Source of the DNA: Arthrobacter sp. ISL-30
Lineage (GTDB): Bacteria > Actinomycetota > Actinomycetes > Actinomycetales > Micrococcaceae
Length of the DNA: 63,902 nucleotides
Direction of reading: 5' to 3'
NCBI RefSeq assembly: GCF_018613855.1
Contig: NZ_JAGGPK010000019.1
Coordinates: 1 to 63,902, forward strand
Shown here one piece after another: positions 16,300-25,314 of the stretch. The stretch's first letter is position 1, and each line of letters starts with the position of its first letter. Both the position numbers and the translations under genes were made by a program. The notes under the pieces are model-generated. The model saw only the letters and a program-made list of their open reading frames with translations, searched no databases and was not told the DNA's origin.

Positions 16300-17814
16300 A
16301 TGACAAACGCCCCCATTACGGACCACACGGTCCCGGCACAGGCGCACGCCACTGAAAAGGCCCTCCACGCGGAGGACAAGGGCTACCACAAGAACCTCAA
16401 GCCGCGGCAGATCCAGATGATCGCCATCGGCGGTGCGATCGGCACCGGCCTGTTCCTGGGCGCCGGCGGCCGCCTGAACGCGGCAGGCCCCTCGCTCGTG
16501 ATCGCTTATGCCGTGTGCGGATTCTTTGCGTTCCTCATCCTCCGCGCCCTTGGCGAACTCGTTCTGCACCGCCCGTCGTCGGGCTCGTTTGTCTCCTACG
16601 CCCGCGAGTTCTACGGCGAGAAGGCTGCCTTCGCCTCCGGCTGGTTCTACTGGATCAACTGGGCCACCACCACCATCGTGGACATCACCGCGGCGGCCCT
16701 GTACATGAACTTCTTCGGCAACTACGTCCCCTGGATGAACGCGGTACCGCAGTGGGCCTGGGCACTTATCGCCCTCGTGGTGGTCCTTTGCCTCAACCTC
16801 GTCTCAGTCAAGGTCTTCGGTGAGATGGAGTTCTGGTTCGCGCTGATCAAGGTCGCGGCCCTGGTGGCGTTCCTCGTTATCGGCACGTACTTCGTCATCT
16901 TCGGTACCCCGGTTGACGGCCAGGAAGTCGGCTTCAGCCTGATCACGGACAACGGCGGCATCTTCCCCAACGGCCTGCTGCCCATGATCATCCTCATGCA
17001 GGGTGTGTTGTTCGCCTACGCCTCGATCGAACTGGTTGGTACCGCCGCGGGTGAGACCAAGGAACCCGAGAAGATCATGCCCAAGGCCATCAACTCCGTG
17101 GTCTTCCGTATCGCCGTCTTCTACGTCGGCTCGGTCATCCTGCTGGCACTCCTCCTGCCCTACACCTCCTACGAGAAGGGCGTCAGCCCATTCGTGACGT
17201 TCTTCGGCTCCATTGGTATCCAGGGCGTCGACGTCATCATGAACCTCGTGGTCCTCACGGCAGCACTGTCCTCGCTGAACGCCGGCCTCTACTCCACCGG
17301 CCGTATCCTTCGCTCGATGGCGGTCAACGGCTCCGCACCGCGCTTCGCCGAACGCATGAACAAGGCCGGCGTACCGTACGGCGGCATCGCAATCACTGCC
17401 GGCGTCTCCCTGCTCGGTGTGCCGCTGAACTACCTGGTTCCCGCCCAGGCCTTCGAGATCGTCCTCAACATCGCCTCCGTGGGCATCATCGTGACTTGGG
17501 CAACCATTGTCTTGTGCCAGATCCAGCTGAAGCGCTGGGCGGACAAGGGCTGGCTGAAGCGTCCCTCGTTCCGGATGTTTGGCGCCCCCTACACCGGCTA
17601 CCTTTCCCTGCTGTTCCTGGTAGGCGTCTTGGTGATGGTCTTCATCGACTCCCCGCTGACCCTGCTGGTGACCCTCGTCGCCTGCGCCCTGATGATCGGC
17701 GGCTGGTTCGCCTGCCGCAAGCGCATCCGCGAGATCGCCGCGGCCCGCGACGGCTTCACCGGCAGCGCCCCGGTCATCGCAAACCGCCCGCTGCAGGGTG
17801 AAGAGGTCAAGTAG
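16300..17814 (+). CDS. amino acid permease, APC family, AnsP-like (504 aa)
   Basis: Twelve-helix proton-coupled amino acid importer of the APC superfamily (AAT group), in the cytoplasmic membrane. The substrate-binding first helix [20 protein letters not shown] and the conserved [26 protein letters not shown] are both present (shown in part), with about 12 hydrophobic segments and hydrophilic termini. Context (asparaginase and aspartase directly upstream on the same strand) makes L-asparagine or L-aspartate the likely substrate, as for AnsP. D-Ser/D-Ala/Gly permeases (CycA) are close relatives and cannot be excluded. It ends the FadR-led gene group. Confidence 0.9.
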   Translation: MTNAPITDHTVPAQAHATEKALHAEDKGYHKNLKPRQIQMIAIGGAIGTGLFLGAGGRLNAAGPSLVIAYAVCGFFAFLILRALGELVLHRPSSGSFVSYAREFYGEKAAFASGWFYWINWATTTIVDITAAALYMNFFGNYVPWMNAVPQWAWALIALVVVLCLNLVSVKVFGEMEFWFALIKVAALVAFLVIGTYFVIFGTPVDGQEVGFSLITDNGGIFPNGLLPMIILMQGVLFAYASIELVGTAAGETKEPEKIMPKAINSVVFRIAVFYVGSVILLALLLPYTSYEKGVSPFVTFFGSIGIQGVDVIMNLVVLTAALSSLNAGLYSTGRILRSMAVNGSAPRFAERMNKAGVPYGGIAITAGVSLLGVPLNYLVPAQAFEIVLNIASVGIIVTWATIVLCQIQLKRWADKGWLKRPSFRMFGAPYTGYLSLLFLVGVLVMVFIDSPLTLLVTLVACALMIGGWFACRKRIREIAAARDGFTGSAPVIANRPLQGEEVK

Positions 17815-17885
17815 CCCCATCAGCAAGCGCCCGACGGCGGCACCGGCTCCGGCTCGTACGGAACCTCGGTGCCGCCGTCGGCCGT

Positions 17886-19169
17886 TTAAGCCTGATCTTT
17901 CAGGAACAGTTCCAGCACGGGAACGGCGACGTCGGGGCGCTGCACCGGAAGCTTGATGGTCAGGGTTCCGGCCGGCTGGCCGCCGGGAACAATCGTGGTG
18001 GCCTCCTGGTCCGGATTGCTCTCCTTAAGCATCAACTCGGAGCCGTCATTGAGCAGCTGGGCATATTCCACCTTGCCGCCCAGCCCCGGCAGGTGCACGA
18101 ACTCGAACGGCCACGCGAACAGATGCACGTAGAGCCTGTTCCCACGCTGGGTGTAGCGGGCGTCCGGAGGCGGAACCAGGTCCGAGGGCCCGGCGCCATA
18201 GATGGAGCGGGAGTGCAGCCGCATCCATTTGCCGATACCAGCCAGTGAGTCCGTGGCACGGGGATCGAGGTTCCCGCGGCCCGTGGGCCCGACGTTCAGC
18301 AGGAGGTTCCCGCCCTTGGAGACCCCGTCCACCAGCATCCGGATGAGCAGGTCCACGGGCTTGAAGTTGGTGTTGTCACGGTCGTAGCCCCAGCTCCCGT
18401 TGAGGGTCTGGCAGGCCTCCCACGTGACGGGCTTCCCGTCCACGAGCATGGGCCCGGCAGGCTGGTACTGTTCCGGTGTCACCAGGTCACCGGGGATCTC
18501 CAGCCGGTCGTTGACCACGATTGAGGGCTGCAGCTCCCGGACCATCGCCAGCAGGGCCTCGGAGTCCCATTCCTTGCGGCCCTTGCCACCCCAGAAGCTA
18601 TGTGGATTCGGATCCGCATAGGAGAAGTCGAAGAACAGGTAGTCGATCTGGCCGTAGCTGGTGAGCAGCTCGCGCACCTGACCGTGTAGGTATTCCCGGT
18701 AGCGGGCCATGTCCCTGCCCGCGTTGAGCTCCTCCACGTTCGAGGCATTGCGCTGCGGATGTACGCCGTCCACCGTGAAATCCGGATGATGCCAATCCAG
18801 CAGCGAATAATAGAAGCCCACCCGAAGTCCTTCGTCGCGCATCGCATTGACGTACTCCCGGAGCAGGTCCCGGCCCGCCGGAGTGTTGGGAGCCTTGTAG
18901 TCGGTGAGGGCCGAGTCCCAGAGGCAGAAGCCATCGTGATGCTTGGCGGTGAGCACTGCGTACTTCATCCCTGCTTCCCGGGCGGCCCGTGCCCATTCGC
19001 GGGCATCGTAGAGGTCGGGCTCGAAGTGCCGGAAAAAGCGGGAGTATTCCTCCACCGTCATTTCCTCGCGGTTCATGACCCATTCATGCCGGGCAGCGGG
19101 GGCATAGAGGCCCCAGTGCACAAACATTCCCAGCCGTGCTTCTTCGAACCATGGTGCGTGCTCAATCAC
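17886..19169 (-). CDS. alpha-L-fucosidase, GH29 (427 aa)
   Basis: Retaining glycoside hydrolase that releases terminal L-fucose. Segments typical of GH29 are WFEEARLGMFVHWGLYAPAA, YAVLTAKHHDGFCLWDS, GFYYSLLDWHHPDF, QIDYLFFDFSYADP (the nucleophile Asp lies in FFDFS) and SKGGNLLLNVGPTGRG. No signal peptide is seen, so it would act inside the cell on imported fucosides. It is divergent from a gene whose relatives hydrolyse 2,4-diketo-3-deoxy-L-fuconate, which strongly suggests a fucose-related pair. Length matches short bacterial GH29 enzymes without the C-terminal beta domain extension. Confidence 0.92.
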   Translation of the reverse strand: MIEHAPWFEEARLGMFVHWGLYAPAARHEWVMNREEMTVEEYSRFFRHFEPDLYDAREWARAAREAGMKYAVLTAKHHDGFCLWDSALTDYKAPNTPAGRDLLREYVNAMRDEGLRVGFYYSLLDWHHPDFTVDGVHPQRNASNVEELNAGRDMARYREYLHGQVRELLTSYGQIDYLFFDFSYADPNPHSFWGGKGRKEWDSEALLAMVRELQPSIVVNDRLEIPGDLVTPEQYQPAGPMLVDGKPVTWEACQTLNGSWGYDRDNTNFKPVDLLIRMLVDGVSKGGNLLLNVGPTGRGNLDPRATDSLAGIGKWMRLHSRSIYGAGPSDLVPPPDARYTQRGNRLYVHLFAWPFEFVHLPGLGGKVEYAQLLNDGSELMLKESNPDQEATTIVPGGQPAGTLTIKLPVQRPDVAVPVLELFLKDQA

Positions 19170-19239
19170 GGCTGGCCCCTGATGTGGTGGTGGAGGTGGT
19201 GGCGTCCGGGCGAAGCGCCGCGGCCTAGCCAGCCTAATA

Positions 19240-19320
19240 ATCTGATCTTTTCGCTGTCAACGGTCACATTTCGATAGTTGGAGCGGCGGCCGTACCGTGG
19301 CCGTACCGCGAAAATCAGAT
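19240..19320. promoter_or_regulatory. paired inverted operator-like sites in the fucosidase/FAH intergenic region
   Basis: ATCTGATCTTTTCGC at 19240-19254 is mirrored by GCGAAAATCAGAT at 19308-19320. The arms share ATCTGAT and TTTCGC and are separated by about 53 bases within the 192-base divergent promoter region. A direct repeat, CCGTACCG, lies at 19291 and 19302. One site faces each gene, as expected for a shared regulator, but none is encoded next to the pair. Confidence 0.4.
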
Positions 19321-19361
19321 GCGTGTATTTCGGCCAAGCCGCAGCTCGAAGGAGAGTAACC

Positions 19362-20267
19362 GTGAAATTCGCCCGCCTCGGACCGGTCGGCCAAGAGCAG
19401 CCTGCCGTCATCGCCCCGGATGCCCACGGCGTCGAGCAGCATTTCAGCCTCGCTCCCCTCACCACGGACATCAACGGCGTCTTCCTCGCCGGTGGCGGCA
19501 TCGAACGGACCCGCGAGGCACTCCGCAACAGGACCCTTCCGGTCATGGAGACCGACGGCGTCCGCCTAGGGTCGCCGATCTCCCGCCCGGGTGCAGTGGT
19601 CGGGATCGGCATGAACTACGCCGCTCATGCCGCAGAGTCCGGTTCCGCGCCGCCCGAGGTCCCGGTCGTTTTCCTCAAGCCGGCCAACACCGTCTGCGGG
19701 CCGTTCGATGCAGCGCCCATTCCGCCGTCGTCGGAAAAGTTCGACTGGGAAGTTGAGCTGGCCGTCGTCATCGGCAAGGAAGCGTCCTACCTGGCCTCGG
19801 CTGAAGACGCCGCCGATTGCATTGCCGGCTATGCCGTGGCCAACGACCTCTCAGAACGCGACTACCAGCTTCCCGGCGCGGCTGGCCAGTGGACCAAGGG
19901 CAAATCCCTGCCGGCGTCCACGCCGCTGGGTCCCTGGCTGGTTCCGGCAGACGAGCTCGACGGCGGACGGCTGCGCCTACGTTCGTGGGTCAACGGTGAG
20001 CCGCGCCAGGACTCCAACACTTCCGACCTCATCTTCGACGCACCTACCCTGGTGCACCACCTCAGCCAGTACATGCTGCTTGAACCGGGCGACGTGATCA
20101 TCACGGGAACCCCTGCGGGCGTTGCCCTGTCCGGCCGCTTCCCCTACCTCCAGCCCGGCGACGTGTTGGAAGCGGAGATCGAGGGGCTGGGACGGCAGCG
20201 GCAGGAGTTCTATCGCGCCGTGCCTGCTTCCAGCCAACTCACCTCGGCGGAGGGCCGTCTAGCGTAA
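19362..20267 (+). CDS. fumarylacetoacetate hydrolase-family enzyme, 2,4-diketo-3-deoxy-L-fuconate hydrolase-like (301 aa)
   Basis: Metal-dependent C-C hydrolase of the FAH family. The metal ligands appear as the Glu pair in FDWEVELAVVIG and Asp in YAVANDLSERDYQ. IGMNYAAHAAESG, QWTKGKSLPASTPLGPWLVP and VIITGTPAGVALSGRFPYL are strongly conserved. Relatives split 2,4-diketo-3-deoxy-L-fuconate to pyruvate and L-lactate; others act on ureidoglycolate or acylpyruvates. GTG at 19362 follows AAGGAGA, and the family N-terminus VKFARLGPVG starts there. Divergence from the fucosidase supports the fucose role, though the exact substrate is inferred. Confidence 0.85.
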   Translation: MKFARLGPVGQEQPAVIAPDAHGVEQHFSLAPLTTDINGVFLAGGGIERTREALRNRTLPVMETDGVRLGSPISRPGAVVGIGMNYAAHAAESGSAPPEVPVVFLKPANTVCGPFDAAPIPPSSEKFDWEVELAVVIGKEASYLASAEDAADCIAGYAVANDLSERDYQLPGAAGQWTKGKSLPASTPLGPWLVPADELDGGRLRLRSWVNGEPRQDSNTSDLIFDAPTLVHHLSQYMLLEPGDVIITGTPAGVALSGRFPYLQPGDVLEAEIEGLGRQRQEFYRAVPASSQLTSAEGRLA

Positions 20268-20368
20268 TGCAACGGGCGTAATGCAACGGGGCCGCAACCT
20301 CCTTGGCGCGGTTGATCGCCTATGCTCAGCAACAGGCAATCAACGGCGATTCACCAAGGAGACAGGCC

Positions 20369-21670
20369 ATGACCACCTGGCGCATTCGGGACTTCCATTC
20401 CTCCGACCTCGACGGCATCCTCCATCTGTGGGAGTCGCTCAAGGCGGACAACGTTGAACCCGTCTACGCCCTGTCCGAAGTGCTGGCATCGTGCCAAAAG
20501 GACCACGCCGTCGTAGCGGTGCAGGGCGAGCAGGTGGTGGGTGCCGCCGTCGGACGCGCGGCCCACGACCAGGGCTGGATCGTCTTCCTGGCCACCCTGA
20601 CAGAGTTCCGGGGCCGTGGCATCGGCACGTCGCTGCTTGCGGCTGTCGAAAACCGCATGACCCCCCACGGCCTGAACAAGCTCTCCGCACTCATGCCGGA
20701 AACGGAAACCCGCGTGGAGGCGTTCCTCGGCAGGGGCTTTGTGGTCAAGAAGAACCTGCGCTATTTCGAACGCACCATCCCCGTACAGCGGCAGGAGCTG
20801 GAGCCGCTCAGCCAGCTTGGGGGACGCCTGCTGGCACGCGACTTGTGGGAAAACGTGGCCGGTATGCGCCGTGAGAAGGAACTCCTGGAGCGGCGCCTGG
20901 TCCTGCCACTGGCGGAGGCCGACCTCGCGGACGAATTCGGCGTGGTGCCGCCGCGCGCCGTCGTCCTCTTTGGTCCGCCCGGCACCGGCAAGACGACGTT
21001 CGCGAAGGCCATTGCGTCCAGGCTCGAGTGGCCGTTCGTGGAGGTGTTCCCGTCGCGGCTGGCGTCCGATCCCAAGGGACTGGCCGGTGCACTGCGCGAG
21101 ACCTTCCTTGAGATTGCCGAACTGGAGCATGCGGTGGTGTTCATCGATGAGGTGGAGGAGATCGCCTCGCAGCGTGCCGGGGACCCGCCGTCGCCGCTGC
21201 AGGGGGTTACCAACGAGCTCCTCAAGATCATCCCGGCGTTCCGCGAGCAGCCCGGCCGCCTGCTGGTCTGCGCCACCAACTTCATCCGTGCCCTGGACAC
21301 CGCCTTCCTCCGCCACGGCCGCTTCGACTACGTCATTCCCATCGGGCTGCCCGACGCCGAGGCACGCCAAGCCATGTGGGAACGCTTCATCCCCTCGGCC
21401 GTGGTGGATTCCGTTGACGTTTCCCTGCTGGTGGACCGCACCGAGGGCTTCTCGCCGGCGGATATCGAGTTCGCGGCGCGAAGCGCCTCCCAGCGCGCCC
21501 TGGAGAAGGCAGTGTACGACGACGGCATCGCCGGAGGTGCAGCCAACGGCGGCCGGAAGGGGCCCGCCACGGAGGACTACCTGGATGCGATCGGTGACAC
21601 GAGGACCACGGTGAGCAAGGAGGTCCATCAGGACTTCCTGGAGGACATCGACGTGCTGGGCCGGGTGTAG
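20369..21670 (+). CDS. GNAT acetyltransferase fused to an AAA+ ATPase (433 aa)
   Basis: A fusion of two domains. Residues 1-135 form a GNAT acetyltransferase with the acetyl-CoA loop RGRGIG at 81-86. Residues about 170-420 form an AAA+ ATPase with Walker A GPPGTGKTT (202-210), Walker B VVFIDEVEE (about 256-263), sensor-type CATNFIRALD and an Arg-finger-like FLRHGRFDYVIP, as in FtsH/ClpX-like classic AAA proteins. ATG at 20369 follows AAGGAGAC. It is alone on its strand segment. An ATP-driven remodelling activity tied to acetylation is possible but unproved. I do not know a characterised protein with this layout. Confidence 0.85.
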   Translation: MTTWRIRDFHSSDLDGILHLWESLKADNVEPVYALSEVLASCQKDHAVVAVQGEQVVGAAVGRAAHDQGWIVFLATLTEFRGRGIGTSLLAAVENRMTPHGLNKLSALMPETETRVEAFLGRGFVVKKNLRYFERTIPVQRQELEPLSQLGGRLLARDLWENVAGMRREKELLERRLVLPLAEADLADEFGVVPPRAVVLFGPPGTGKTTFAKAIASRLEWPFVEVFPSRLASDPKGLAGALRETFLEIAELEHAVVFIDEVEEIASQRAGDPPSPLQGVTNELLKIIPAFREQPGRLLVCATNFIRALDTAFLRHGRFDYVIPIGLPDAEARQAMWERFIPSAVVDSVDVSLLVDRTEGFSPADIEFAARSASQRALEKAVYDDGIAGGAANGGRKGPATEDYLDAIGDTRTTVSKEVHQDFLEDIDVLGRV

Positions 21671-21686
21671 CCGCTCGCGCCGCAAG

Positions 21687-21752
21687 GAGTTCGCCGGAAA
21701 CGTGCCGAATCGCCGGAACTCTCGGGCGACCGGGACGCGTTCCGGCGAACTC
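21687..21752. terminator. hairpin after the GNAT-AAA+ gene
   Basis: GAGTTCGCCGGAA (21687-) pairs with TTCCGGCGAACTC (to 21752), and an inner partial copy (CGCCGGAACTC) lies between. There is no clear T-run. It separates the AAA+ gene from ltrA and probably ends transcription or stabilises the message. Confidence 0.5.
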
Positions 21753-21774
21753 GTGGCACGGTACTGTTTGGACT

Positions 21775-23018
21775 ATGTCAACCAATCCGCTTCGCCACGC
21801 CGTGTCCCGCATGGGTGGCCGGGATCCGCATGAGAAACACCGCGCTGCGACGCCGCTTGAGCTCTTCTTCGACCTGACCTTCGTCATCGCGTTCAGCGTG
21901 GCGGGCAGCCAGTTTGCGCATGCCGTGGCTGAGGACCACTTTGGCGCCGGGTTGCTGGGCTTTTCCTTCGCGATGTTCGCGGTGGTGTGGGCGTGGATCA
22001 ACTTCACGTGGTTCGCCAGCGCCTACGACACGGATGACTGGATCTTCCGCATTGTCACGATGATCCAGATGGTCGGTGTGCTCATCCTGGCCATGGGGCT
22101 CGAACCGATGTTCCATTCCCTCGTGGAGGGTAAGCACGTGGACAACGTCGTGATGGTCCTCGGCTACGTGGTGATGCGCGTTGCCCTGATCTTCCAGTGG
22201 CTCCGCGCCGCGCGGCAAGACCCGGGCCGGAGGAAGATTGCGTTCGCCTACGCCGGGTACCTGGCAGCGGTTCAACTCTGCTGGGTGGGCGTTATCTTCC
22301 TCGAGACTGACATTGCCACCACATTCCTCATTTGCGGACCGTTGTTCCTCATGGAGATGGCCACACCCGTTATCGCCGAGCGCAAGGAGAAGACCCCCTG
22401 GCATGCCCATCACATTGCCGAGCGCTACGGACTGCTAGCTATCATCGCCTTCGGTGAATGCCTGATCGGAGCCATAGAAACCCCCGGGCCATCGTGGCCA
22501 ATCACGGCTGGAGCGTTGATGCTGCGCTCGTCGGGCTGGGCGGAACGGGTTTGGCCTTCACACTATGGTGGGTCTACTTCATCCTCCCCTCAGGGCGAGC
22601 CCTGCACCTGCAACGCGATAAGTCGTTCATCTTCGGCTACGGGCACATGGTTGTCTTTGCCGCGATCGCCGCCACCGGAGCGGGATTGCATGTCCTTGCC
22701 TACTACATTGATCACGAAGCGCATATCAGCGCGGCAACAGCCATCGCGATGGTCGCTGTCCCCGTGGCTATCTACAAGATGGGTCTTACCTATGTCTACA
22801 GTTCGCTCGTGGGCCTGGACGGCCTCCACCTCACCACGACGGCCGTCGTCGTAGCCGGCTCTGGACTGAGCATCGCCCTGGCCGCCACCGGAGTGCCGGT
22901 GACGCTCTGCCTGCTGGTGCTCATCCTGACTCCGGCGACGGCGGTCATAGTTGACGAAGCGGTCGGCCACCGCCACCGGGCTGCAGCGCTTGAACGCCTG
23001 GGGGCCCGGTTCAGCTAG
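21775..23018 (+). pseudogene. low-temperature requirement protein A (LtrA)-like membrane protein, one frameshift
   Basis: Polytopic membrane protein of the LtrA family, about 414 residues if repaired. The start ATPLELFFDLTFVIAFSVAG and the GECLIGAIE motif are in the first frame. The rest (AIVANHGWSVDAALVGLGGT, then FGYGHMVVFAAIAATGAGLH) continues in another frame to 23018. The break is at a run of five C followed by GGG (22481-22488); six C would restore ETPRAIVANHGW. LtrA was named for cold growth in Listeria, but its biochemistry is not known. As written the protein would be truncated, so either it is a pseudogene or a base was lost in sequencing. Confidence 0.85.
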
Positions 23019-23034
23019 GGCGCCTTCCCAGTGC

Positions 23035-23095
23035 AACGCGGGGTTACTTGACGCCGGTGTTCGGGGCCCGGATAGGCCGTAAGTGACCCCGCGTT
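23035..23095. repeat. dispersed palindromic element, family 2, copy 2
   Basis: Left arm AACGCGGGGTTACTT (23035-23049) and right arm GCCGTAAGTGACCCCGCGTT (23076-23095). The outer 15 bases pair almost perfectly. It is 17 bases behind the ltrA stop and, like copy 3, is followed by GGTTTG. It probably acts as a terminator. The rest of the gap to hipB (23096-23227) shows no gene. Confidence 0.7.
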
Positions 23096-23227
23096 GGTTT
23101 GCAGAGCGGCACGAACGTTCCGAAGTGGGCAGGAAAAGGGCTTGAAAGCCGTACTCAAGGGCGGATAATAAAAGAAACGGTACGAACGTGCCGATCTCGC
23201 TGTCGAAAGCTGATCAAAGGAGACCCC

Positions 23228-23461
23228 TTGACCGCCAGGGCGTTCGCCGAAGGCCTCGGCGCCGAAGTCCGCTCGCGGCGCCTCGAGCTGAGCCTCAACC
23301 AGTCCGACCTCGCCGACCTCGCCGGAGTGTCGGAGCGCTTTGTGCGCTTCGTGGAGCAGGGCAAGCCGACCGTCCAGCTGGAACCGCTCGTGGCGGTCCT
23401 GCGAACCCTTGGCCTGGAGCTCACTGTTCGGACCGCGTCGAGTGAATCCGAGCGGCAGTGA
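23228..23461 (+). CDS. hipB: HipB-like XRE-family antitoxin (77 aa)
   Basis: DNA-binding antitoxin of a HipBA type II module. A single Cro/CI helix-turn-helix spans most of it (FAEGLGAEVRSRRLELSLNQ, SDLADLAGVSERFVRFVEQG), with a short hydrophobic tail. It should neutralise HipA and repress the operon. TTG at 23228 follows AAAGGAG at good spacing. An upstream in-frame extension to 23099 has no helix-turn-helix character and is rejected. Its stop overlaps the hipA start as GTGA, so the two are translationally coupled. Confidence 0.88.
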   Translation: MTARAFAEGLGAEVRSRRLELSLNQSDLADLAGVSERFVRFVEQGKPTVQLEPLVAVLRTLGLELTVRTASSESERQ

Positions 23462-24657
23462 CCTTCCACCGCATCGCCGACGTCTACAAGCAGGGAGTCC
23501 TTGCCGCCCGGCTGGAGCGCCATGCAGGCGGTACCAAATTCAGCTACCTGCCGAAGTATCTCGACGGCGTTGGCCCCGCCGTCGCCACTACGCTGCCACG
23601 GTCCCCCGAGCCCGTGCTCACACCCAGCGGCGCCGTTCCCCCCTACTTCACCGGACTGCTTCCGGAAGGCCGGCGCCTCAACTCACTGCGGCGGGCCGTT
23701 AAGGCAAGCGCCGACGACGAACTGGCGCTCCTCATGGCTGCCGGCGGGGATGCTGTGGGCGATGTCCAGACCCTCCCTCACGGCGAGCCGCCCACGCAAG
23801 GCGGCACCGCCGTCGTCCTTGATCCCAAGCTGCCGCTGGACTTTGATGCGCTGCTGGGAGACTCGGGACTCATCGATCCCGTGGCGCTGGCAGGTGTGCA
23901 GGACAAGTTGTCCGCAGGAATGATCTCGCTGCCCGTGGCGCAGGCCGGCAAGCGCTACATCCTGAAACTCAACGCCCCGGAGTTTCCGTTCGTCGTCGAG
24001 AATGAATACCTCATGTTCCGGTACGCCCGGAAACTACGGATTCCCGTGGGCAACGTCCAGCTGGTCCACGACGTCGCCAGGCGGGCAGGGCTGCTGGTGG
24101 AGCGTTTTGATCGCATCACCACCGACCACGGCGCAGCCAGGAGCCTCGCTGTCGAGGACGGCGCGCAGGTGCTGGGACTGTATCCCGCGGACAAATACAG
24201 CGTTCCATTCAGCGAGGTATGCCACGCCCTCGCCGCGCACTGCCCCGCACGCCTTCCTGCCCTCCGCAACCTCGTAATCCAGGCCGCGTTCGCCTGGCTG
24301 ACCGGGAATGGGGACCTTCACGCCAAGAACGTGTCCATGATCCAGTCCCCTCAGAGCACGGGGTTTACGATCTCCCCCGTCTATGACATTCCCTCCACCG
24401 TGGTGTACGGCGACAAGACCCTAGCCCTCGCCCTGGGCGGCAAAAGGACCGGAATCTCCCGCAAACACTTCGTGGGCTGGGCGGTGAAACTTGGCCTGGC
24501 GGAAAGGGCGGCCGAGCAGGCTTTGGCGGTTGCGCTGAAGGCAACCGCGCCGCTCATCGGAGACCTCGACGCCGGCGCCTCGCCCTTTAACTCGAGGCAG
24601 ACCAGGGACTGGATTAAGGAACTGAGCCACAGGCGCCGACTCATGGAAGGCGGATAG
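23458..24657 (+). CDS. hipA: HipA-like serine/threonine kinase toxin (399 aa)
   Basis: Toxin of the HipBA module. Characterised HipA phosphorylates glutamyl-tRNA synthetase and halts growth; others target different proteins. An N-terminal couple-HipA domain (GVLAARLERHAGGTKFSYLP, SGAVPPYFTGLLPEGRRLN) is followed by the kinase lobe with AGVQDKLSAGM and the catalytic segment GNGDLHAKNVS (Asp286, His288, Lys290, Asn291), then ISPVYDIPSTVVYGDKTLAL. All key residues look intact and length is near normal, so it should be active. GTG start overlaps the hipB stop. A decayed second hipBA lies at 12311-12543. Confidence 0.9.
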   Translation: MTFHRIADVYKQGVLAARLERHAGGTKFSYLPKYLDGVGPAVATTLPRSPEPVLTPSGAVPPYFTGLLPEGRRLNSLRRAVKASADDELALLMAAGGDAVGDVQTLPHGEPPTQGGTAVVLDPKLPLDFDALLGDSGLIDPVALAGVQDKLSAGMISLPVAQAGKRYILKLNAPEFPFVVENEYLMFRYARKLRIPVGNVQLVHDVARRAGLLVERFDRITTDHGAARSLAVEDGAQVLGLYPADKYSVPFSEVCHALAAHCPARLPALRNLVIQAAFAWLTGNGDLHAKNVSMIQSPQSTGFTISPVYDIPSTVVYGDKTLALALGGKRTGISRKHFVGWAVKLGLAERAAEQALAVALKATAPLIGDLDAGASPFNSRQTRDWIKELSHRRRLMEGG

Positions 24658-24694
24658 GAGGAGACCCGCAGACAGAAAGGGATAGCTTTATGGC

Positions 24695-25267
24695 ATGACG
24701 GCAAGCTACAGGTACGACGTTGAGGTCCTGCACCTGCTTGTGTCCCCGGAGCACGCCTACTTCGGCCGGGCACGGGACGGTGCCGCTGACGTCCCCACAA
24801 CAGATGCCGACCGCGTCGAACTGGTGGCCGGCAAGGGCATCATCGGCGACCGCTTCTTCGGCAAAGGCGCGCATATGGATGCCGCGGTCACCCTGCTCGC
24901 CATCGAAGCCATCGAAGCCATCGCCGCAGAGTTGGGTGTCGCTCCCTTCGACCCCCTCCTGCCCCGGCGCAATGTGGTCCTCAGGGGCACCCACCTTGCT
25001 CCGCTGCTTGGTCAGGAGTTCGCGCTGGAATCACGCGGTGCCCTCGTTCGGCTCCGCGGCGGGCGGCCCGCCCACCCCTGTGCCTGGATGGACGAGGTGC
25101 TGGCTCCGGGGGCGCATGCTGCCATGCGGGGGCGGGGAGGCGTGCGCTGCCAGGTGCTTTCGGACGGCGTACTGCATCGCGGCCCCGCCGTGCTGATCAG
25201 CCCTGTGCCGCTCGAGCCTGAACGGGCGGGTGAGGCTACCGTGTTGCGACCGACGCGGCTTCCGTAG
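24695..25267 (+). CDS. MOSC-domain protein (190 aa)
   Basis: Stand-alone MOSC domain (molybdenum cofactor sulfurase C-terminal type). Such proteins are proposed to bind sulfur or sulfurated molybdenum cofactor through a conserved Cys. The likely Cys is in RPAHPCAWMDEVL. GKGIIGDRFFGKGAHMD and RRNVVLRGTHLAPLLGQEF match the family. It is 37 bases behind hipA but functionally unrelated, and its own start follows a weak ribosome site. Substrate unknown. Some relatives reduce N-hydroxylated compounds. Confidence 0.88.
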   Translation: MTASYRYDVEVLHLLVSPEHAYFGRARDGAADVPTTDADRVELVAGKGIIGDRFFGKGAHMDAAVTLLAIEAIEAIAAELGVAPFDPLLPRRNVVLRGTHLAPLLGQEFALESRGALVRLRGGRPAHPCAWMDEVLAPGAHAAMRGRGGVRCQVLSDGVLHRGPAVLISPVPLEPERAGEATVLRPTRLP

Positions 25268-25314
25268 CATTCACCGCAGCCTTCATCCCCAATACTTTCC
25301 TTCATCCGCCAAAC

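Noticed and set aside
20351..21685. A 444-codon minus-strand frame opposite the GNAT-AAA+ gene
   Set aside because: No recognisable family. The plus-strand frame has intact GNAT and AAA+ motifs.
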